This document shows positions 23,266-35,859 of a stretch of 64,000 nt of DNA, one piece after another. The stretch's first letter is position 1. Every line of letters begins with the position of its first letter. The stretch comes from Archegozetes longisetosus. Taxonomy: Eukaryota > Arthropoda > Arachnida > Sarcoptiformes > Trhypochthoniidae. Where the stretch lies: the NCBI GenBank assembly GCA_018873245.2, contig JAEMBT020000004.1, positions 2,652,573-2,716,572 on the forward strand. Direction: 5' to 3'. The translations under genes were made by a program, and so were the position numbers. Under the pieces are notes generated by a model, which was not told the DNA's origin, did not search any database, and saw only the letters and a program-made list of their open reading frames with translations.

Positions 23266-24589
23266 AAATGTAAGATTCACAATAGTCGTGAAAATTTTTG
23301 GTTTTATGAATCTCCTCGTCTCGTCCCGTCCCGTCTCGTCTCATGGGTTGAATGATCACTTATCTTAATCTTAGATTTAGGGCACATGTTTTGTGTTAGA
23401 ATATTTCTATTAGAAATCGTGCTTTTAGTTTGAATTATCGTTTATTACAGATAATTTTTATGTTTTACTTAAACTATAATTTTGATATAAAATCAATTTA
23501 TTACCGAAAATTAAGTTCAAGTAAATTTGACCTTCAAAAACTCGTTAAAGAAAAAGTGAAAAGTTCAAAAGAAGAAGTCGTTCAATTAGTTTTTATTGAA
23601 AATCATTTAAATTTGTAAGCATCTATATGTAGTAAAAAAATTGTTGTTCAATAAATTTTTCTTATCTGTCTCGTCTCGTCTCAAGAGACGAGATCTCGCT
23701 TTCATGACTAGCTCACAATTTTTTTTCAACGAATAAACGTAAGAATAATTTATATCTATCGAAGAAATAATAAAAAATGATTTTTTGTTTCTATAGAACT
23801 GCATAAATAAAATTAGATCAAATTGACTATTGAGTGAATTGAATTTTATTTCAATAGTGTGCTGTAGCGTACAGAAAGCAATTGAACATCGTCACTTTTT
23901 GGATACTTAGTTCATACTATTAGTTCTTACAAGTGGTGCAAATCACATAAATTATGGCGGGCGATAAAAATATGCAGTCTTTATATCTATAAACCTTAAT
24001 TTTGTCTCAATTATGGGATCCACCTGGTTGTTCCTAACAAGTATCTTCAGGAAATTAATTTCTGATTTTAATTTTTCCAATGTTAAATTTTTAAGCAGTA
24101 TCAAAATTTTCGGTAATTGTTTAAAAATTTCGGGAATAGACCAATTTCTAGAATTATTACTTAAGGAAATTCTCAAGAATATCTTGTAAAACTCTGTTAT
24201 TTCTAATAATTTTTACCGTTGAAAAAATTGAAACTGACCCAGTAGTTGTTTGAAATTTTAATTTTATCAATGGTCTCGGCTTTTACATACTTTTTTACTC
24301 AGTAGCCGGTCGCCAGACAGCAGTGGAACAAGTATATACTGATAGATGAGTTACAAGATTATTAAAAGAGATACGAGTACATATGGGTTTAAAAAACTTT
24401 AATGTAGATCAGGGTTATCGAAGTTTTAATGATGCTGAAAATGTCGTGCCTAAATAAATACTTTGCCTACTGCATATCAAAATATTTGAGTATTTATTTG
24501 ACCAAAATTCTAAAATTATTTGAGTAAAAGTTCAAATCATCGGACTATTTTTTGATACTTACTTGATTAATATCTGACAGAAATAAGAC
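23266..24589. other. Downstream flank with pyrimidine-rich repeats
   Basis: Contains CGTCT/CCGTC simple repeats at 23,313-23,345 and 23,668-23,695. All short open frames here are mirrored in the right arm and none is recognisable as a gene. Confidence 0.4.
23313..23345. repeat. CTCGT/CCCGT simple repeat
   Basis: Short pentanucleotide run, present inverted at 44,278-44,310 in the other arm. Confidence 0.7.
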
Positions 24590-25370
24590 GAAGGAGAGTT
24601 CCGCGGCCCCATAGACCTGGGCCTCCCACTTCCGATTTTATTGATATTTTATATACTGATGAAAAAGCTAAAATTAATGCCAGTTTGCTCTTATGGCATT
24701 GAGCTCCAAACTATATTAAACATGCTAGAAACTTTCAAAGCTTAAATATTAAAATTCAATTACAAGAAATCTGTTGGAGATTTTTAGAAAATTTGTTCAC
24801 TAAAAATATCAATATAGTCTATAGTTTTTGCCACAAAAATATAAATTTTTTATCCAAAGAATGAAATTTTATGATGTGAAAAAGTTTCAAAATTTTTAAA
24901 CATGGCGCCCCAAAAGACTCAAGCAAAAAGTTAAAGTGCTAGTGAGACCTACTCGTGAACTTCACTTTTTTCAAACATCATGTTGGGTCTTTTGGGGCGC
25001 CATAGTTAAAAGACGAAAATCTTTTAATAATACTTCAAGTCGTTTTTTATGTAGATGAAAGTTTGAAATATTTTTAAGATTAGTTTTCACTCAAAGTCTT
25101 ATTTAAACATAAGGTTTCTGTTAAAGAAACATTGATTTTTCTCTTGCAATGAATTTTTGAACGTCTAAACCCTGAAAATTCAAACGACACATTATAGACT
25201 TTGACATCAAAATTAGTATACAAACTATTTTCAATTTTGATCAGATTCAATTAAATGAAGTTCATAATACTCAAAGTTTCCAAAAGTAGACTGATTTTAT
25301 TATTCTGTAAAAAATTAGTTCATACATATCTGCGGGGCCGGGGCCAATGTCATTTCGGAACTCCTCTTTC
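24590..25370. mobile_element. Left-arm-specific TIR element
   Basis: Present only in this arm: the right-arm sequence runs straight from aataagac into the flanking aggcccaag. Ends are GAAGGAGAGTTCCG and, inverted, GAAAGAGGAGTTCCG. It is non-coding. A smaller inverted repeat (24,901-25,004, tggcgccccaaaagactcaa and its inverse) sits inside and may be a nested MITE. Confidence 0.75.
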
Positions 25371-25680
25371 GGGCCCAAGTACTATGAATTGCAAATAAAT
25401 CAGAATAGAGAAATTTGAAATAAAAAACTTATTTACATAATTGGTTGTTTCAAAAGTATAAGTTATTTTGGAAAGTTTTCAAAACTATTCCATATAATTT
25501 GATATAACTTGATTAGGGGACACTTTTATTTAGGTTCCGCCACCAATCTTGACGAAAATGATATACTTATGTTTTGCGGGATCCTGAATCGAATGATGAT
25601 CGTCAGAAATTGCAATGACGAAATGTTTTGAAATGTCGCACAAAAACTTTAAAACAGAAAAGCTTAAAGTAACTTGACCA

Positions 25681-25714
25681 AACCTAACCTAACCTAACCT
25701 AACCTAACCTAACC
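25681..25714 (-). repeat. Interstitial (TTAGG)n telomere-type array
   Basis: Six and a bit copies of AACCT, i.e. TTAGG on the minus strand, the canonical arthropod telomere unit. The homologous place in the right arm (near 42,585-42,600) has only about one unit, so the array expanded or was gained after the arms separated. Confidence 0.85.
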
Positions 25715-27396
25715 AAGTCTACCTCCCAGCCTTAAAGACAATTTTTATTCATTCTATTAAAGATATACGCATTAAATATATTTATTATTTTTACCGGGAT
25801 ACGATATTTCTATATCCTCCAACAATTTAAAAATACATATTTGTTTTCTTAATTTACATTATTTTTATCTATCGATATATACATAATTCTCTTTTGGTTG
25901 CATCTATTGATTGGCTGGTCATCGAAGAATGCGACCTACGGTCAAGTTAAGTTAGACTATATCTCAGAAACGATTTTTCATCGCAACTTGGGACCTTCAC
26001 CATTCGATTCAAAAGCCAAAAAATACATCAAATTCATCACTTTCACTCAAATCGGGAAAGGGAGCTAAATGAAAGTATAGCCTTTGATTATTGTCTGTAA
26101 AACCTTTTTTTGAAGTCTGCAAATATACAAACAAGTAAATTATTTTTATATGAGCGAAACTATTGGCAATACTCAAATCTGAATAAGTTAAATTTAATTT
26201 GACAATTATTTGAGCTAAAGTTTTGCTTCATCTAGTAAATAAAAAATATTTTATATATCTTATTGAGCAGTTGGGTGACGTATACGTACTTTCACAATAA
26301 GTAACTTGAGGGAAGTAATAGCGAAATTTATTTCTCAACAATGAAATTAATGACGTTTTACCAAACTATTGTGTAACTATTATTTCGAAAAGCATTTTCA
26401 AAATCATTAATTAAATGATTAATAATTGACTTAAATAAAGCTAAACTTCAACGTAATCTAAACGAATCCTCAATATAACTTGTAAAACAATGAAAGTAAG
26501 CTGACCTAAGCTTAACAAAATCAACCAAAATTGAAAGTAAATCCAAATTATTGTTGTAAACTGATCTGTGCTGTAATAGTTATGCAGTTACGAAAAAAAT
26601 TTCGAAATATAAAGTATTGAAATTTAAAGTTTCGAAACACTATTTTGAAGCCCTAATACTTTTACTATAATAAAATTCATTTTATTTTTGTAGGAATTTT
26701 TCCAATAGTTTATTAAAGACCGATGGATCGATAATAAAAATAATGATAGTAAAATGATCCAGAAATTACCCATGAAACCTTTATATGTCATACCACAGCT
26801 TAAAAATTGTTAGTCTGTTAATCTATTTGGGTTTCTCTGTAATTTGATCAAAGTTAAAACAAGTTTATTCCAGAATTTAAGCTTTTGTATTACATTACAC
26901 GTTCAATTTTTATTCTCTTAATCTATTTAATATTTAAAAGCATTTCGTTTTCAAATTTATTTTATATTTAGAAGATTTCAATTTTTTCTGAGATAAAGTT
27001 AGAAAACGGAGTTTTCGAAACTTCAAAGAGATTGCGTTTTGATCCATTCAATAGCTATCAATTGAGTAATCTTTTGGATTCACACAAAATAAAAGGGCAT
27101 CAGTGATGATCAAAAGGTATATATTAATATTTCTCAATAATAAAATGACGTTATTCAAGAGTAGTTAAAAAGGCATTAAGAAATTTACTTTCATCAAATA
27201 TTTCCTCGAAGAAATTTGATTACAAACTATTTTTATACTTAGCAATCAGGCGTTCAACTTTCTGCATTATTTGCGTAATCCTTTAAATAACAAAAAATTT
27301 CAGATATAAAGCCACCTCAAACGAGAAATAGTATCCATTCCCTCGAAGGATCTAAATTCAAAAGTTTGAAAATGTTCAGTATCACAGTATTTACAC
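25715..27396. other. Arm DNA between elongase and desaturase
   Basis: No gene seen. It follows the right arm closely apart from small indels. The right arm carries a MITE at 41,785 in the homologous interval. Confidence 0.4.
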
Positions 27397-28769
27397 TAGT
27401 GTTGTATAGCTTAGAGATTTTTAATTTCTCTTGTCTTAGTCTTAGTCTTATAGTCAAAAATTTCATTTCTCTTGTCTTAGTCTTAGTCTTATAGTCAAAA
27501 ATTTCATTTCTCTTGTCTTAGTCTTAGTCTTATAGTCAAAAATTTCATTTCTCTTACCTTAGTCTTAGTCTTATAGTCAAAAATTTCATTTCTCTTACCT
27601 TAGTCTTAGTCTTATAGTCAAAAATTTCATTTCTCTTATCTTAGTCTTAGTCTTATAGTCAAAAATTTTCGTTTTGCTTAGTCTTAGTCTTAGTCTTACT
27701 ACTTGTGCTAGTTATCTCTTTATAGCATATATTATAACATTTTGAAATTTTTGATTATCTTCTAATATCTATATAATAAAATGCTTAAATGCTCTTTCTG
27801 TACGACCAGTCAAAAACTTTCTTCGTGGTCATCACAGAGAAATCAGACTGGTCTCAATGTTTTTCATCTGACACAAAGAGTTAATTAAAGTATTTTTCAG
27901 ACTAAAAGTTAACTACTATTCTATTTTTGAATTTCGTGAATACGCCACTTAATTGAAACACGATACGATTTAAATAAGCAAAGTTCTGAACAAGAAAAGA
28001 CATTGCACTACATGCAAGTAACTCGCACACATAGCAAACGAAAACAACGATTAGTAAAATTAAGCTAAATTTTTAATATTGTTTTAAGATTTTTTAAAGT
28101 GAAATTTGAAGTGTATTTTGTATCTGTGTTTGTGCATGTAGTTATATTATTACAAATATTAGTGATTGTGATACAAGCAAAAGATTCGACGACTAATAAA
28201 GTCGTCGAAGATTTAGTAAGGCTTTAGAGTTATTCTAAGTTTATAGACTAATACTAAATGAGAGAAAAAATTGAAAAATCTCTATTTAAAGAACTATTTA
28301 TTTGTTGAATAAAGTTTTAAATATTTATTTTTTATGAACTTAATAACGGGCTTTTGCCCGTATTTCTAGCTAGTGTTTCATAAAATGATCAATAGACTAA
28401 CAAAACAAAACTAAGCGCAAAGACATTCACTATTAAAACGTATTGCAATAGGAGTGCAATTGTTTATCTAGTGATTTACAAATGGTTTTATAATTGAAAA
28501 CTTCAAAAATGAATCATTTCTAATGGATTAAATGACCATATTTGTATCTAAACTTCTCACTTTGTCTTAGTCTTAGTCTTACTCTTATAAATATGTTTCT
28601 CTTGTCTTAGTCTTAATTTTATAGAAAGAAATTTCATTTGTCTTAATCTTAGTCTTAATTTGAAAATCCAAAAATCATTTGTCTGACTTAGTCTTAGTCT
28701 TAAGCCAAACGATTTTAATATGTCTTATTTTGCTTAGTCTTATTCTTAGTCTTAAGCTATACATCACTA
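27397..28769. mobile_element. Non-autonomous hAT element with internal GTCTTA repeats
   Basis: TIRs TAGTGTTGTATAGCTTA and TAGTGATGTATAGCTTA, with a perfect 8-bp duplication ATTTACAC at 27,389-27,396 and 28,770-28,777. It is absent from the other arm, where ATTTACAC occurs once. Both subterminal zones are packed with GTCTTA hexamers in opposite sense, a layout expected of transposase-binding subterminal repeats. There is no transposase. Confidence 0.9.
27427..27700. repeat. 41-bp minisatellite of GTCTTA clusters
   Basis: About six tandem units of 41 bp, each with a run cttagtcttagtctta followed by tagtcaaaaatttcatt. They differ at a few bases (cttgtc versus cttacc). It lies within the hAT-type element near its left end. 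Confidence 0.85.
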
Positions 28770-28777
28770 ATTTACAC

Positions 28778-29925
28778 CGATAGCAGATCTTTTTGAGTGC
28801 AAGATTAACTCATTTGTGGGCTCATAAGCAAAGACTCTAAGAAAACGTAAGTGCTACTTGTTATAATATTTCCTAATTAACTTGCTGACTAAAGCTTTGA
28901 ACCAACTTTTAAACTTGAAAGCGCTTTTCTAATTATTAAGCGATACGTACAATATGTAGAAGTTCAAAATGAAATCCAATCAGAGAGTTTGATGTGAAAT
29001 AAGTTCAAGATCAGAAAAGTGTTTGGGCAATCAATGGAGCGGTATGAAACCCTAAATCTAATGAAACTCTTGTCTAATCGAAATGACTAACTAGTCTTCC
29101 CTCGAGTAAGTCTTAACTTTTCCCAAAACAGTATAACAATACTAGTGATCGGAAATATTGTTTTAGGCAATTATCTCATCAAACTTTTAAGTCGAACTAA
29201 CTGCAGATTACATTTTGTATCAAGTAGATGTTTTTCACAGTCAAAACAAACTTGAGTGCGATCCACAGATTTTACCTTTAAAATGTATTCAAACCATTTC
29301 TTCAGTAGTTAGATCAGTGATGGTCGGCTTTTAGTGACAAAAAGCTTTTCAACAAGGCATGACTGCAATCTGATATCGACCTGACTCGTTAATTTCATCA
29401 TAAAAATACTTTTAAGTTATTTAGAAAAAATAATTTCAATTTTCAATTAAAGGTTCGAAAGTATTAAAGTTATCGGGTTTGTTAAAGGACTAAAAAAATC
29501 AAGCTACAAGCCGGATCTGGCCGCGGGTCGGTGATTGCTGAGTTAAATAATCAAAATTCTAAACGAGTTTAAAGTCGAATTCGAAACACAGGAAATCAGG
29601 GAAAAATGATCAAAACTTTTTGACTCTGGTATTAGTTGAGCCTCATTTCTATTGAAATTCAAGTTTGTTTTAACCTTAGTTTCTAATTTGCAAATAACAG
29701 TAAAAGTTATTACTTATATCTGCAGAAAATCTAGTAAAAAGCGTTAATGAGTTCACTTCATGACCACTTAATCAATAAACTTAAAACTTCCGCATTAAGT
29801 TTCCTCAAATCTGATGCCTTTCCTAAAACTATTGCTAAACTAAAAGCTTTCCAGTTCTGTTGTGAGCTTAAATTTTCAATTTAATAGGACTGAACAATCA
29901 ATGGACATAAACAACAATACTATAG
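28778..29925. other. Upstream flank of desaturase relic
   Basis: Conserved inverted in the right arm (about 39,995-41,130). No motif assigned. Confidence 0.35.
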
Positions 29926-30590
29926 TCAACAACAAAACAAACAGACAAAACTGAAGAACCAGTTGCTTACAAGATAGAGTTAGTTTGGCGTAACATTATA
30001 TTATTGACAGCTTTGTACATTTTGGTCATATATGAATTATATATTGCATTCTGGAAAGCAAAATGGGAAACGATGGTATTTCTCTACGTTGTAAGCCTGT
30101 TATCAATGATGGTTATACAGGCGGGCCCTCACAGACTATGGCCTCGCCGAACATATAAGGCAAAACTTCCGCTTCAGATACTACAAGCTTTTCTTCAAAC
30201 CCCAACCCTTCAGAACAACATCTTCGAGTGGAGTCGTGATCATCGAGTCCATCATAAATATTCTGAGACTAATGCAGATCTTCATAACTCTAAAAGAAGA
30301 TTCTTTTTCTCACACGTCGGTTGGCTTTTATGCAAAAAGCGTCCCGACGCCATACCTAAAGGACAAACTATAGACATGAGTGACCTTCTGTCGGATCTAT
30401 TGGCCAGCCTTCATAGATAATTTTGCCAAGATTGATTGGGCTTATGATTCTAAAACAGCCTCCCAATCAGATTGTGAAAAGCAAGCAACAAAGAACTGGT
30501 AATTGTGATAATTATGAAAAAAGAAATACAGCTTTCTATGAGTGGCTCACTGGTCTCGTTGTCATGACGCTTCCTCTTTAGCTCCCCTAT
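29926..30590 (+). pseudogene. Acyl-CoA desaturase relic, left arm
   Basis: Resembles membrane delta-9-type acyl-CoA desaturases of the ER. The frame from about 29,926 to 30,420 has a TEEPVAYKIELVWRN start, two hydrophobic segments, box 1 region GPHRLWPRRTYKAK, box 2 RDHRVHHKYSET and FFFSHVGWLL. Box 1 should be HRLWxH, but the second histidine is Arg. After DMSDLL the sequence jumps, with a frame change, directly to the C-terminal IDNFAKIDWAYD and NQIVKSKQQRTGN, so the middle with box 3 (HNYHH) is deleted. The nearest upstream ATG (29,901) is out of frame. Three independent defects make it non-functional. It is mirrored at 39,370-39,994. Confidence 0.85.
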
Positions 30591-30900
30591 GGCATAAGAA
30601 CATTGTACTCACGCATTTAAAATCAAAATGATTGTACCTTATATTCAAAGATCAAAAAGATATGAGATAATAGCTCTTTCAAGTTAGTAGAGTATATGTT
30701 TGTCCAAAATGTTGGTTGCGTAAATCAACTAACATTTTTGACAAATGTATACTCTAATAACTTGGAAAAGCTATTAACTCATATATCCTCTTGATCTTTG
30801 CATATAAGATACAATAATTTCGACTTTAAATGCGCAAGTACAATGTTCTTATGTCATAAGGGAGCTAAAGAGGAAGTGTCATGACAACGAGACCAGTAAG

Positions 30901-31185
30901 TCACTCGTAGAAAGCTGTATTTCTTTTTTCATAATTATCACAATTACCAGTTCTTTGTTGCTTACTTTTCACGATCTGATTGGAAACAGTTTTCAAATCA
31001 TAAGCCCAATTAATCTTTTCAAAGAAATCTACGAAAGCGGTCTCAGGATTAAAGATAACAGTAGCTTCAAACCAGTGGCGAAGGTAGAAATTTTTGAGTG
31101 AGGAGGCAAAATAATTTAAATCTTTATAAGAAGTATGAAGTTTAATGCCTAACCAATGCAATTCTGAAACAGTAAATACTCTCAT
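30901..31185 (-). pseudogene. Desaturase 3' exon fragment, copy B1
   Basis: Encodes the desaturase C-terminus: FNPETAFVDFFEKINWAYDL, then KTVSNQIVKSKQQRTGN. Everything upstream of about codon FNPE is a MITE (31,073-31,311), so the open frame is a chance fusion of transposon and exon. One of six copies of this 3' end in the window. Confidence 0.8.
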
Positions 31186-31311
31186 ACAATCATTGATACT
31201 TCAGTATAGTTGAATTCTATTAAAATAAATTTTTATTTCCATTTAATAACTAATTTAAAGTTTACCCAATTTGAGTTGAGGGAGCCTAGGCCCCTGCTAG
31301 CTTCGTCGCTG
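31073..31311. mobile_element. CAGTGGCG hAT-type MITE, copy in B1
   Basis: CAGTGGCGAAGGTAG at one end and the decayed CTTCGTCGCTG at the other. Same family as 2,178-2,421. It lies exactly where the desaturase exon is broken off. Confidence 0.75.
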
Positions 31312-32207
31312 CTCTGAGCTCACCCGCAGAATGATCTCCAAGCGATCAAATTGATTTAAAATAAAGTCCAAATTATTTCACTAGTTTTTAAAAATATAAA
31401 TTATTGAGAAAGTCTCTAAAATTATTCGATATTATTTTATATAATCTGATTAAATAATTTTATATAAAATTATCTGAGAAAAATAAATAACTTGACTCTA
31501 TTTGATTAACAATTTTTCAATCTTTAAGTGGTACCATATCTATAGCATCAATAGCCATATAGATTCAGTTTCGAGTCCAAATAAAGTATAGCGTTTTAAG
31601 TCCAATTTTGAACTGTTTTCGTGGTTAACAGTAGACCTGTTAATCGGGCTCGGGTCGGGTTGGGTAAGTCGGCCAGAAAATCATCTCAAGCCGTTTTATG
31701 TTGAACAATACAATTTCGGAAAATGTGTTTGCGATAGCGTTACATCATACAGTGTGTAAGACATTAGATTCTGTAAAAATAAGTTAATAGCTATTTAATT
31801 ATTTGATCGATTTGTGAAACTTTTATTTGTAAGTAGAAAAATGAACGATTTGTTGAGCATCGATATTTCTATGATTCCAGCATCTCCATCATTTATATTC
31901 ATGAAACAGTTAACATTATGTTCTATGAAAAAATAAAAAGTTGAACATCTTGTAAACGCGAACCGATATCAAAACCATTTTTACAAAATATATTTATTAT
32001 ATCGCTAAAGCCAACCTTACCAAATTCGATAACCATTGGTCAAGAACTTCAGAAGCTAAAGCCCTAATAGTTTTATGCAGGATGTAGAGGAGATAAAATA
32101 ATAGACTCGCTAAAATATCAGGGATTGAGTCAAGTATCCGGACTATCATATCTTTAAAGGTATTTAATGGAACTAAAATTTGAACAAATGATTAGTGAAT
32201 ATATTTG

Positions 32208-32392
32208 ATTTGAAACTTTGTGATTGCGATGGCATATGTAGAATAGAGGGTTAATCAAGATAAAAGATTAAATAATCCGGATGAACCTGAAACAGCTTAT
32301 AAGGAAGTTATGGATGATATAAATCTGAATGGTTCCGCCACTGGCATTGGACATCTTCTACTGAGGTGGGCATTGGTCAACCAGACTGGGGG
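32208..32392. repeat. Spacer S, copy 1
   Basis: Asymmetric centre of unit 1. By eye the same as 35,362-35,546, in the same orientation. It is non-coding and unique to this pair. Confidence 0.8.
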
Positions 32393-33288
32393 CAAATATG
32401 TTTACTAATCATTTGTTCGAATTTTAGTTCCATTAAATACCTTTAAAGATATGATAGTCCGGATACTTGACTCAATCCCTGATATTTTAGCGAGTCTATT
32501 ATTTTATCTCCTCTACATCCTGCATAAAACTATTAGGGCTTTAGCTTCTGAAGTTCTTGACCAATGGTTATCGAATTTGGTAAGGTTGGCTTTAGCGATA
32601 TAATAAATATATTTTGTAAAAATGGTTTTGATATCGGTTCGCGTTTACAAGATGTTCAACTTTTTATTTTTTCATAGAACATAATGTTAACTGTTTCATG
32701 AATATAAATGATGGAGATGCTGGAATCATAGAAATATCGATGCTCAACAAATCGTTCATTTTTCTACTTACAAATAAAAGTTTCACAAATCGATCAAATA
32801 ATTAAATAGCTATTAACTTATTTTTACAGAATCTAATGTCTTACACACTGTATGATGTAACGCTATCGCAAACACATTTTCCGAAATTGTATTGTTCAAC
32901 ATAAAACGGCTTGAGATGATTTTCTGGCCGACTTACCCAACCCGACCCGAGCCCGATTAACAGGTCTACTGTTAACCACGAAAACAGTTCAAAATTGGAC
33001 TTAAAACGCTATACTTTATTTGGACTCGAAACTGAATCTATATGGCTATTGATGCTATAGATATGGTACCACTTAAAGATTGAAAAATTGTTAATCAAAT
33101 AGAGTCAAGTTATTTATTTTTCTCAGATAATTTTATATAAAATTATTTAATCAGATTATATAAAATAATATCGAATAATTTTAGAGACTTTCTCAATAAT
33201 TTATATTTTTAAAAACTAGTGAAATAATTTGGACTTTATTTTAAATCAATTTGATCGCTTAGAGATCATTCTGCGGGTGAGCTCAGAG

Positions 33289-33527
33289 CAGTGGCGAAGC
33301 TAGCAGGGGCCTAGGCTCCCTCAACTCAAATTGGGTAAACTTTAAATTAGTTATTAAATGGAAATAAAAATTTATTTTAATAGAATTCAACTATACTGAA
33401 GTATCAATGATTGTATAAGAATATTTACTGTTTCAGAATTGCATTGGTTAGGCATTAAACTTCATACTTCTTATAAAGATTTAAATTATTTTGCCTCCTC
33501 ACTCAAAAATTTCTACCTTCGCCACTG
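33289..33527. mobile_element. CAGTGGCG hAT-type MITE, copy in B2
   Basis: CAGTGGCGAAGCTAGC to CTTCGCCACTG. Inverted relative to the copy in B1. Confidence 0.75.
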
Positions 33528-33699
33528 GTTTGAAGCTACTGTTATCTTTAATCCTGAGACCGCTTTCGTAGATTTCTTTGAAAAGATTAATTGGGCTTAT
33601 GATTTGAAAACTGTTTCCAATCAGATCGTGAAAAGTAAGCAACAAAGAACTGGTAATTGTGATAATTATGAAAAAAGAAATACAGCTTTCTACGAGTGA
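33439..33699 (+). pseudogene. Desaturase 3' exon fragment, copy B2
   Basis: Same C-terminal desaturase segment as at 30,901, on the plus strand. It ends at a TGA where other copies read on for a few codons. Confidence 0.8.
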
Positions 33700-34018
33700 C
33701 TTACTGGTCTCGTTGTCATGACACTTCCTCTTTAGCTCCCTTATGACATAAGAACATTGTACTTGCGCATTTAAAGTCGAAATTATTGTATCTTATATGC
33801 AAAGATCAAGAGGATATATGAGTTAATAGCTTTTCCAAGTTATTAGAGTATACATTTGTCAAAAATGTTAGTTGATTTACGCAACCAACATTTTGGACAA
33901 ACATATACTCTACTAACTTGAAAGAGCTATTATCTCATATCTTTTTGATCTTTGAATATAAGGTACAATCATTTTGATTTTAAATGCGTGAGTACAATGT
34001 TCTTATGCCATAGGGGAG

Positions 34019-34315
34019 CTAAAGAGGAAGCGTCATGACAACGAGACCAGTGAGCCACTCATAGAAAGCTGTATTTCTTTTTTCATAATTATCACAATTA
34101 CCAGTTCTTTGTTGCTTACTTTTCACGATCTGATTGGAAACAGTTTTCAAATCATAAGCCCAATTAATCTTTTCAAAGAAATCTACGAAAGCGGTCTCAG
34201 GATTAAAGATAACAGTAGCTTCAAACCAGTGGCGAAGGTAGAAATTTTTGAGTGAGGAGGCAAAATAATTTAAATCTTTATAAGAAGTATGAAGTTTAAT
34301 GCCTAACCAATGCAA
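34019..34315 (-). pseudogene. Desaturase 3' exon fragment, copy B3
   Basis: Same segment, minus strand, with a slightly longer C-terminal reading (EWLTGLVVMTLPL) than B1 and B2. Confidence 0.8.
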
Positions 34316-34465
34316 TTCTGAAACAGTAAATATTCTTATACAATCATTGATACTTCAGTATAGTTGAATTCTATTAAAATAAATTTTTATTTCCATTTAA
34401 TAACTAATTTAAAGTTTACCCAATTTGAGTTGAGGGAGCCTAGGCCCCTGCTAGCTTCGCCACTG
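34227..34465. mobile_element. CAGTGGCG hAT-type MITE, copy in B3
   Basis: CAGTGGCGAAGGTAG to CTTCGCCACTG. Confidence 0.75.
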
Positions 34466-35361
34466 CTCTGAGCTCACCCGCAGAATGATCTCTAAGCGAT
34501 CAAATTGATTTAAAATAAAGTCCAAATTATTTCACTAGTTTTTAAAAATATAAATTATTGAGAAAGTCTCTAAAATTATTCGATATTATTTTATATAATC
34601 TGATTAAATAATTTTATATAAAATTATCTGAGAAAAATAAATAACTTGACTCTATTTGATTAACAATTTTTCAATCTTTAAGTGGTACCATATCTATAGC
34701 ATCAATAGCCATATAGATTCAGTTTCGAGTCCAAATAAAGTATAGCGTTTTAAGTCCAATTTTGAACTGTTTTCGTGGTTAACAGTAGACCTGTTAATCG
34801 GGCTCGGGTCGGGTTGGGTAAGTCGGCCAGAAAATCATCTCAAGCCGTTTTATGTTGAACAATACAATTTCGGAAAATGTGTTTGCGATAGCGTTACATC
34901 ATACAGTGTGTAAGACATTAGATTCTGTAAAAATAAGTTAATAGCTATTTAATTATTTGATCGATTTGTGAAACTTTTATTTGTAAGTAGAAAAATGAAC
35001 GATTTGTTGAGCATCGATATTTCTATGATTCCAGCATCTCCATCATTTATATTCATGAAACAGTTAACATTATGTTCTATGAAAAAATAAAAAGTTGAAC
35101 ATCTTGTAAACGCGAACCGATATCAAAACCATTTTTACAAAATATATTTATTATATCGCTAAAGCCAACCTTACCAAATTCGATAACCATTGGTCAAGAA
35201 CTTCAGAAGCTAAAGCCCTAATAGTTTTATGCAGGATGTAGAGGAGATAAAATAATAGACTCGCTAAAATATCAGGGATTGAGTCAAGTATCCGGACTAT
35301 CATATCTTTAAAGGTATTTAATGGAACTAAAATTTGAACAAATGATTAGTGAATATATTTG

Positions 35362-35546
35362 ATTTGAAACTTTGTGATTGCGATGGCATATGTAGAATAG
35401 AGGGTTAATCAAGATAAAAGATTAAATAATCCGGATGAACCTGAAACAGCTTATAAGGAAGTTATGGATGATATAAATCTGAATGGTTCCGCCACTGGCA
35501 TTGGACATCTTCTACTGAGGTGGGCATTGGTCAACCAGACTGGGGG
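35362..35546. repeat. Spacer S, copy 2
   Basis: Direct repeat of 32,208-32,392. Confidence 0.8.
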
Positions 35547-35859
35547 CAAATATGTTTACTAATCATTTGTTCGAATTTTAGTTCCATTAAATACCTTTAA
35601 AGATATGATAGTCCGGATACTTGACTCAATCCCTGATATTTTAGCGAGTCTATTATTTTATCTCCTCTACATCCTGCATAAAACTATTAGGGCTTTAGCT
35701 TCTGAAGTTCTTGACCAATGGTTATCGAATTTGGTAAGGTTGGCTTTAGCGATATAATAAATATATTTTGTAAAAATGGTTTTGATATCGGTTCGCGTTT
35801 GCAAGATGTTTAATTTTTTAATTTTTTCATAGAACATAATGTTAACTGTTTCATGAACA

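Larger units (their letters stand above)
20796..30722. repeat. Outer palindrome arm A (left)
   Basis: Inverted copy of 39,256-47,735. Homology can be followed from the MITE edge (tagagatggtattttaggta near 20,938 matches the inverse near 47,595) through ELOVL, the CGTCT repeat, the desaturase relic and up to a hairpin centre gttgcgtaaatcaac near 30,716-30,729. Private insertions relative to the right arm are at 24,590-25,370 and 27,397-28,769, plus an expanded TTAGG array. Confidence 0.93.
30722..33878. repeat. Central palindromic unit 1 (B' S B)
   Basis: Left arm 30,722-32,207 and right arm 32,393-33,878 are inverted copies around a ~185-bp spacer. Both ends are hairpins gttgcgtaaatcaac or its inverse, shared with the neighbouring arms. 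The whole unit is repeated directly at 33,878-39,256. By eye the arms differ at very few positions, much fewer than arm A versus A'. Confidence 0.92.

Noticed and set aside
23162..23359. 65-codon minus-strand open frame, conserved in both arms (44,263-44,460)
   Set aside because: Conservation is explained by the palindrome; it is antisense to ELOVL exon 3 and a simple repeat.
27427..27700. Regular 41-bp repeats as a CRISPR-like array
   Set aside because: No variable spacers; units are tandem copies inside a hAT-type element in a eukaryotic genome.
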